This document shows positions 21,364 through 24,581 of a DNA stretch of 24,581 bases, one piece after another (within the stretch, counting starts at the first letter, position 1; each line of letters begins with the position of its first letter). Made by a program: the position numbers and the translations under genes. This DNA comes from an uncultured Bacilli bacterium (GTDB lineage Bacteria; Bacillota_I; Bacilli_A; RF39; UBA660). Location: NCBI GenBank assembly GCA_947853245.1, contig CANTWP010000076.1, positions 1 through 24,581 of the forward strand. Reading direction: 5' to 3'. The notes below the pieces were generated by a model. It ran no database searches, had not been told where the DNA came from, and saw only the letters and a program-made list of their open reading frames with translations.

Positions 21364-22641
21364 TTATTTCACCCCACTATCCATTTTTTTCTTAGCTTCG
21401 ATTACTAATTCACGCAATCTTATTTTAGATGGACAGATATATGAACATAATCCACACTCAATACAACGTTTTGCCTTTAATTTTTTTATATTTTTAACGT
21501 TTTTTAAATTATCCTTAATCAGAACTGGTGATAAATGGGCTGGACATACATCTGTACATTTACCACAACGCATACAGTTAACAATATCATTATCACTAAC
21601 TAAATCTTTTAAAAGCACGCAACTACAATTAGCAGTAATAATTAAATCTTTATCATCTATTTCACTACCCATCATAGGACCACCTGCTATTAATAAATAA
21701 TTCTCTTTAACAGTTCCTCCAATGTGCTCAATAACATCAGAAGCAAGTGTTCCAATCTTTACTAATATATTTTGAGGTTCTTTTAAATCTTCTCCTGTAA
21801 AAGTAACAATTCTTTCAACTAGTGGCTTATGATATTTTAATGCTTCATAGATAGCTAACATAGTAGAAACATTATTAACAACTATTCCCTTTTCTAGTGG
21901 TAACTTATGATAATCAACACCTTTTACTTTGGTAATTAAACCTCTTTCCCAACCAGCAGGATAAATATTGTTAACTCCAACTACTTTAATCTTAGGATAG
22001 GTACCTAAATAGTTATAAAACTTTTTAATTAACTCATTATTACTCTTCTTTATAGCTATAATACCTTCTTTAATACCGTTTATTTCCATAACAGCATCTA
22101 CTACTTCAAGTAATTCTTCCATTTTATCTTGAACTAAAACGTAATCGGCTGTTATATAAGGTTCACACTCTACAGCATTTACAATTAAAGTATCTACTTT
22201 TTTATCAGTATTATATTTAACATAAGTAGGAAATCCAGCGCCACCCATTCCTATGACACCACAAGTTTGTAATACTTTAATAAAATCTTCTTTAGAATAT
22301 TTACTGATCTTAGTAACTACTTCTTTTTTAGAAATAACTTGTTCTTTAAAATCATTTTCGATCTTAACACACTTTACTTTAGAACCATCTAAATAGGATT
22401 TTTCAATAAAATCTATAACAATACCACTTACACTGGAATGAATAGGAATACGAAAATTGCCCTTACTCTTACCAATAATACTACCTTTATATACGTAATC
22501 ACCTTTTTTAACAACTACTGTTATATTTTTATCACTACCACTAACTAATGGAACGTATACATACTGCGGATTTAAAAATGAATTTATTTTATTATATTTT
22601 GATAAATCTTTTCCTATATCTAATTTTTTACCAACTATCAT
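21364..22641 (-). CDS. rnfC: RnfC-like NADH-oxidising subunit
   Basis: A 425-residue protein with the RnfC plan: N-terminal barrel-sandwich region (about 25-95, IPIHSSVSGIV), a flavin/NADH-binding domain with GVIGMGGAGFPTYVKY (128-143) and VNAVECEPYITADY (154-167), an SLBB-like stretch (about 275-310), and two 4Fe-4S motifs, C356-x2-C359-x2-C362-x3-C366-P and C393-x2-C396-x2-C399-x3-C403-P. All expected residues are present, so it should accept electrons from NADH (or give them back) on the cytoplasmic side and pass them to the membrane subunit. It is the first gene of the operon, with its own promoter and a TGGAGG ribosome binding site. rnfA, rnfB and rnfE, the usual partners, are not next to it. 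Confidence 0.92.
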   Translation of the reverse strand: MIVGKKLDIGKDLSKYNKINSFLNPQYVYVPLVSGSDKNITVVVKKGDYVYKGSIIGKSKGNFRIPIHSSVSGIVIDFIEKSYLDGSKVKCVKIENDFKEQVISKKEVVTKISKYSKEDFIKVLQTCGVIGMGGAGFPTYVKYNTDKKVDTLIVNAVECEPYITADYVLVQDKMEELLEVVDAVMEINGIKEGIIAIKKSNNELIKKFYNYLGTYPKIKVVGVNNIYPAGWERGLITKVKGVDYHKLPLEKGIVVNNVSTMLAIYEALKYHKPLVERIVTFTGEDLKEPQNILVKIGTLASDVIEHIGGTVKENYLLIAGGPMMGSEIDDKDLIITANCSCVLLKDLVSDNDIVNCMRCGKCTDVCPAHLSPVLIKDNLKNVKNIKKLKAKRCIECGLCSYICPSKIRLRELVIEAKKKMDSGVK

Positions 22642-22661
22642 ACATATCCTCCATTATCACC

Positions 22662-22690
22662 ATTATACCCTGTTTTAGCTTAAATGAAAA
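22662..22690 (-). promoter_or_regulatory. Promoter of the rnfC operon
   Basis: Minus-strand -35 TTTTCA (22685-22690), 17-base spacer, perfect -10 TATAAT (22662-22667). The leader to the start codon is short and contains no evident regulatory hairpin. Confidence 0.6.
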
Positions 22691-22712
22691 GGTATTTTAT
22701 GAATTTATGTCA

Positions 22713-22750
22713 ATTAAAAACAACCAACTTAATATAGTCAATTGTTTTAG
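22713..22750 (-). terminator. Terminator after the U32-family gene
   Basis: Imperfect stem AAAACAA (22717-22723) with TTGTTTT (22742-22748), strengthened by AACT/AGTC-type inner pairing, followed by a T run on the minus strand. It separates the U32 gene from the rnfC operon. Confidence 0.65.
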
Positions 22751-22762
22751 ATTTATTAATAA

Positions 22763-24581
22763 TTATAATATCTTTTTATAATCAGTATTTTTAAATTCAA
22801 AACGAATGCTACTAACACCAATGTTATAATAATCTTGATAATCCTTTAACCAATGATCTTTGTAATCAATAATATAAGTAAAACCATTTCGCTCTTCTAT
22901 TAAATATTTATTAGCAAATTTATCTACTAAGAATAACTGATTATTAGTGTTATAGTACTTATTAATATTAAATTTAGTAATCATAGCTTCTACTTTCGAA
23001 TAAGCAATTATCTCTAAATTAGGTAACGAATTATAACGTTCATGATATGCTTTTACCATTCTTTCAATTTGAACTTTTGTAAGTTCATAAGATAACGTTA
23101 CTCTGCTAACACCAAGACTATGAAGAAGCGCTACTGCATAAGAATTAACAACATTTAATGAAAAATCTGATGCAATTATATTTTTATTTTCAAGACCACC
23201 TAATTCACTAATCATTACAGGATAATTAACAGTACGACTATGTTCTATTACTTTAGGTAATTTTAATATAACTCTATCATCACCCTTTATTTGCTCATAT
23301 AAGTTATTATTCTCTACATAAATATATTGATAATTATCATTTTTTACTTTTTCATATGTGTCTTTTGTATCGATCAAACAACATAAAATTTTATCTTGAT
23401 AAAATTCTTCTAATTTACGATTATAAGTATCTTTTTTATAATTGATAGAATAAAGTCTTTTATCATCTAATAATGTACAAGCTTCTCTTCTAATATCATT
23501 TAAATCCTTATTACTAACAAATGCATCTTTATCCATATCTATTTCTAAATTAGAAAATTTATATATAGTATTACCTAAACGATCTATTTGTTTTCTAATA
23601 TCTAATTCAGTAAGTGGATAATTTAAAGCTTGATTTACTATTCCTTTTTCTATAACAATTTCTTTTTTATTATCATTTAATATTAAAGTCAAAGGTAATC
23701 CCTTTTTAACAACGATTTTTCCTTGTATGAATACTTTATGATTATTATCTTTAATTGTCTTTTCTATTTTTCTAAGTTGTTTTTGATCAGTTGTTTTAAC
23801 CAAAGTATCATTTCTTTTTATCATGCCATCTAAAGGAAAAGATATAATTTCTCCCTTTTTAGCACACTCTACTCTTTTATGATCTTTATACATAATAGTA
23901 ATAGTACAACCAAGATCTCTTTCAATAATGCGAACACCATCACCTAAATTTAATTCATCAGTTAAACTTACAGTGACAAAGCCATTTTTACAATTAATTA
24001 CTTTTCCGATTTCTATACCTAAATGATTAGGGCGATAAGTTCCTACTATATTGTTATTATTCTCATTAAGTAAGAATCCCTTTGTAAAGCCACGATTAAA
24101 TATTTTTTTCATATCTTTGATATCATTAGAAGAAATATCTATTTTATGATTATTTACATAAGTATCTATGGCTTTACGATAAAGTGATACGATTAAATAT
24201 ACATATTCTGGACGTTTCATTCTACCTTCTATTTTTAATGAATCAATTCCAGCATCAATTAAATCACCTATATTTTCTAATGTACATAGATCTTTAGTAC
24301 TAAGAGGATAATCATTTGAGTTATATTTATGATTCATAGCATCTTCTATTTTATAAGGAAGACGACAACTTCCCGCACAAGCTCCTCTATTACCGCTTCT
24401 TCCACCAATCAGACTACTCATTAAACATTCCCCAGAATAACTAATACATAAAGCACCATGAACAAAAACTTCAATTTCTAAATTAGTGTTTTTTTTTATG
24501 TTCTTTATATTATCTAAACTACATTCACGTGCTAAAACAACACGTTTGATTCCCATCTTTTCACAAAATTTAACACCATCT
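22763..24581 (-). CDS. U32 peptidase-family protein, large form (5' end outside window)
   Basis: At least 605 residues are visible. The reading frame continues past the right edge (DGVKFCEKMGIKRVVLARECSL), so the internal Met at 24556 is not the start. The diagnostic U32 block is EVFVHGALCISYSGECLMSSLIGGRSGNRGACAGSCRLPYKI, whose four Cys are of the kind that hold an iron-sulfur cluster in this family, followed by YPLSTKDLCTLENI and DSLKIEGRMKRPEYV. Members of this family (TrhP in tRNA, RlhA in 23S rRNA) are prephenate-dependent RNA hydroxylases, and older annotations call them collagenase-like peptidases. The long C-terminal half (about 270-600), with a second barrel-like region and a duplicated pattern, is like the large RlhA-type proteins rather than the 420-residue TrhP2 type. 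Which RNA is modified cannot be told. Confidence 0.85.
   Translation of the reverse strand, partial: DGVKFCEKMGIKRVVLARECSLDNIKNIKKNTNLEIEVFVHGALCISYSGECLMSSLIGGRSGNRGACAGSCRLPYKIEDAMNHKYNSNDYPLSTKDLCTLENIGDLIDAGIDSLKIEGRMKRPEYVYLIVSLYRKAIDTYVNNHKIDISSNDIKDMKKIFNRGFTKGFLLNENNNNIVGTYRPNHLGIEIGKVINCKNGFVTVSLTDELNLGDGVRIIERDLGCTITIMYKDHKRVECAKKGEIISFPLDGMIKRNDTLVKTTDQKQLRKIEKTIKDNNHKVFIQGKIVVKKGLPLTLILNDNKKEIVIEKGIVNQALNYPLTELDIRKQIDRLGNTIYKFSNLEIDMDKDAFVSNKDLNDIRREACTLLDDKRLYSINYKKDTYNRKLEEFYQDKILCCLIDTKDTYEKVKNDNYQYIYVENNNLYEQIKGDDRVILKLPKVIEHSRTVNYPVMISELGGLENKNIIASDFSLNVVNSYAVALLHSLGVSRVTLSYELTKVQIERMVKAYHERYNSLPNLEIIAYSKVEAMITKFNINKYYNTNNQLFLVDKFANKYLIEERNGFTYIIDYKDHWLKDYQDYYNIGVSSIRFEFKNTDYKKIL

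Noticed and set aside
22548..22781. A 77-codon plus-strand open frame spanning the start of rnfC
   Set aside because: It overlaps the rnfC start, promoter and the U32 terminator and lacks a ribosome binding site.

Overview
The window comes from a very AT-rich, low-GC Gram-positive bacterium. The evidence is Bacillus-type ribosome binding sites (AGGAGG), sigma-A-like promoters, AT-rich hairpin terminators with T tracts, and Firmicutes gene families: PrsA, YfhO, RecX, RpoZ, pyrimidine-nucleoside phosphorylase, two tiny YjcZ-like proteins and TasA/camelysin-like surface proteins. The standard code fits, with Trp encoded by TGG. A gut member of the Bacilli/Erysipelotrichia/RF39 type is my best guess, but no rRNA or other marker is present to fix it. 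No tRNA, rRNA, CRISPR array or intact insertion sequence was seen.

Layout. 1-900 (minus strand): the start of a gene running off the left edge behind a conserved leader, then a TasA-like exported protein. 908-5107 (minus): a YfhO-type membrane protein and an ABC transporter half-size protein whose ATPase motifs are largely lost. 5189-5425 (minus): two tiny membrane proteins. 5585-6628 (plus): a membrane-anchored PrsA foldase. 6652-9444 (minus): recX, rpoZ, pdp and an XRE repressor, with a second XRE gene divergent at 9580. 9900-12317: an acyl-CoA-synthetase-like ligase divergent from a TetR-type regulator, with two copies of a likely operator between them. 12350-13935 (minus): a lipid-kinase/CmpB-like membrane protein pair. 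14019-15258 (minus): a ZIP metal transporter and an unknown protein. 15358-16121: gene-poor and apparently decayed, holding a second copy of the leader seen at the left edge. 16122-16451 (plus): an orphan small gene. 16490-17923 (minus): a YfcC/DcuC-family carrier, divergent from a radical SAM gene (18059-18988). 19024-22641 (minus): a short electron-transfer operon with RnfC, an RnfD fused to two FMN-binding domains, and a second TasA-like protein. 22763 to the right edge (minus): a U32-family RNA-hydroxylation/peptidase-like protein.

How they work together. Most of the window is housekeeping plus cell-envelope functions. The most unusual parts are the reduced Rnf-like operon (no rnfA, rnfB or rnfE alongside, three likely covalent flavin sites in one polypeptide), the full-length but motif-degenerate ABC protein, and the duplicated leader whose second copy precedes a broken gene. 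Regulatory structure is readable in several places: a SOS-box-like dyad inside the recX promoter, twin dyads between ligase and TetR, and a GTTAAC-centred palindrome between the two XRE genes.
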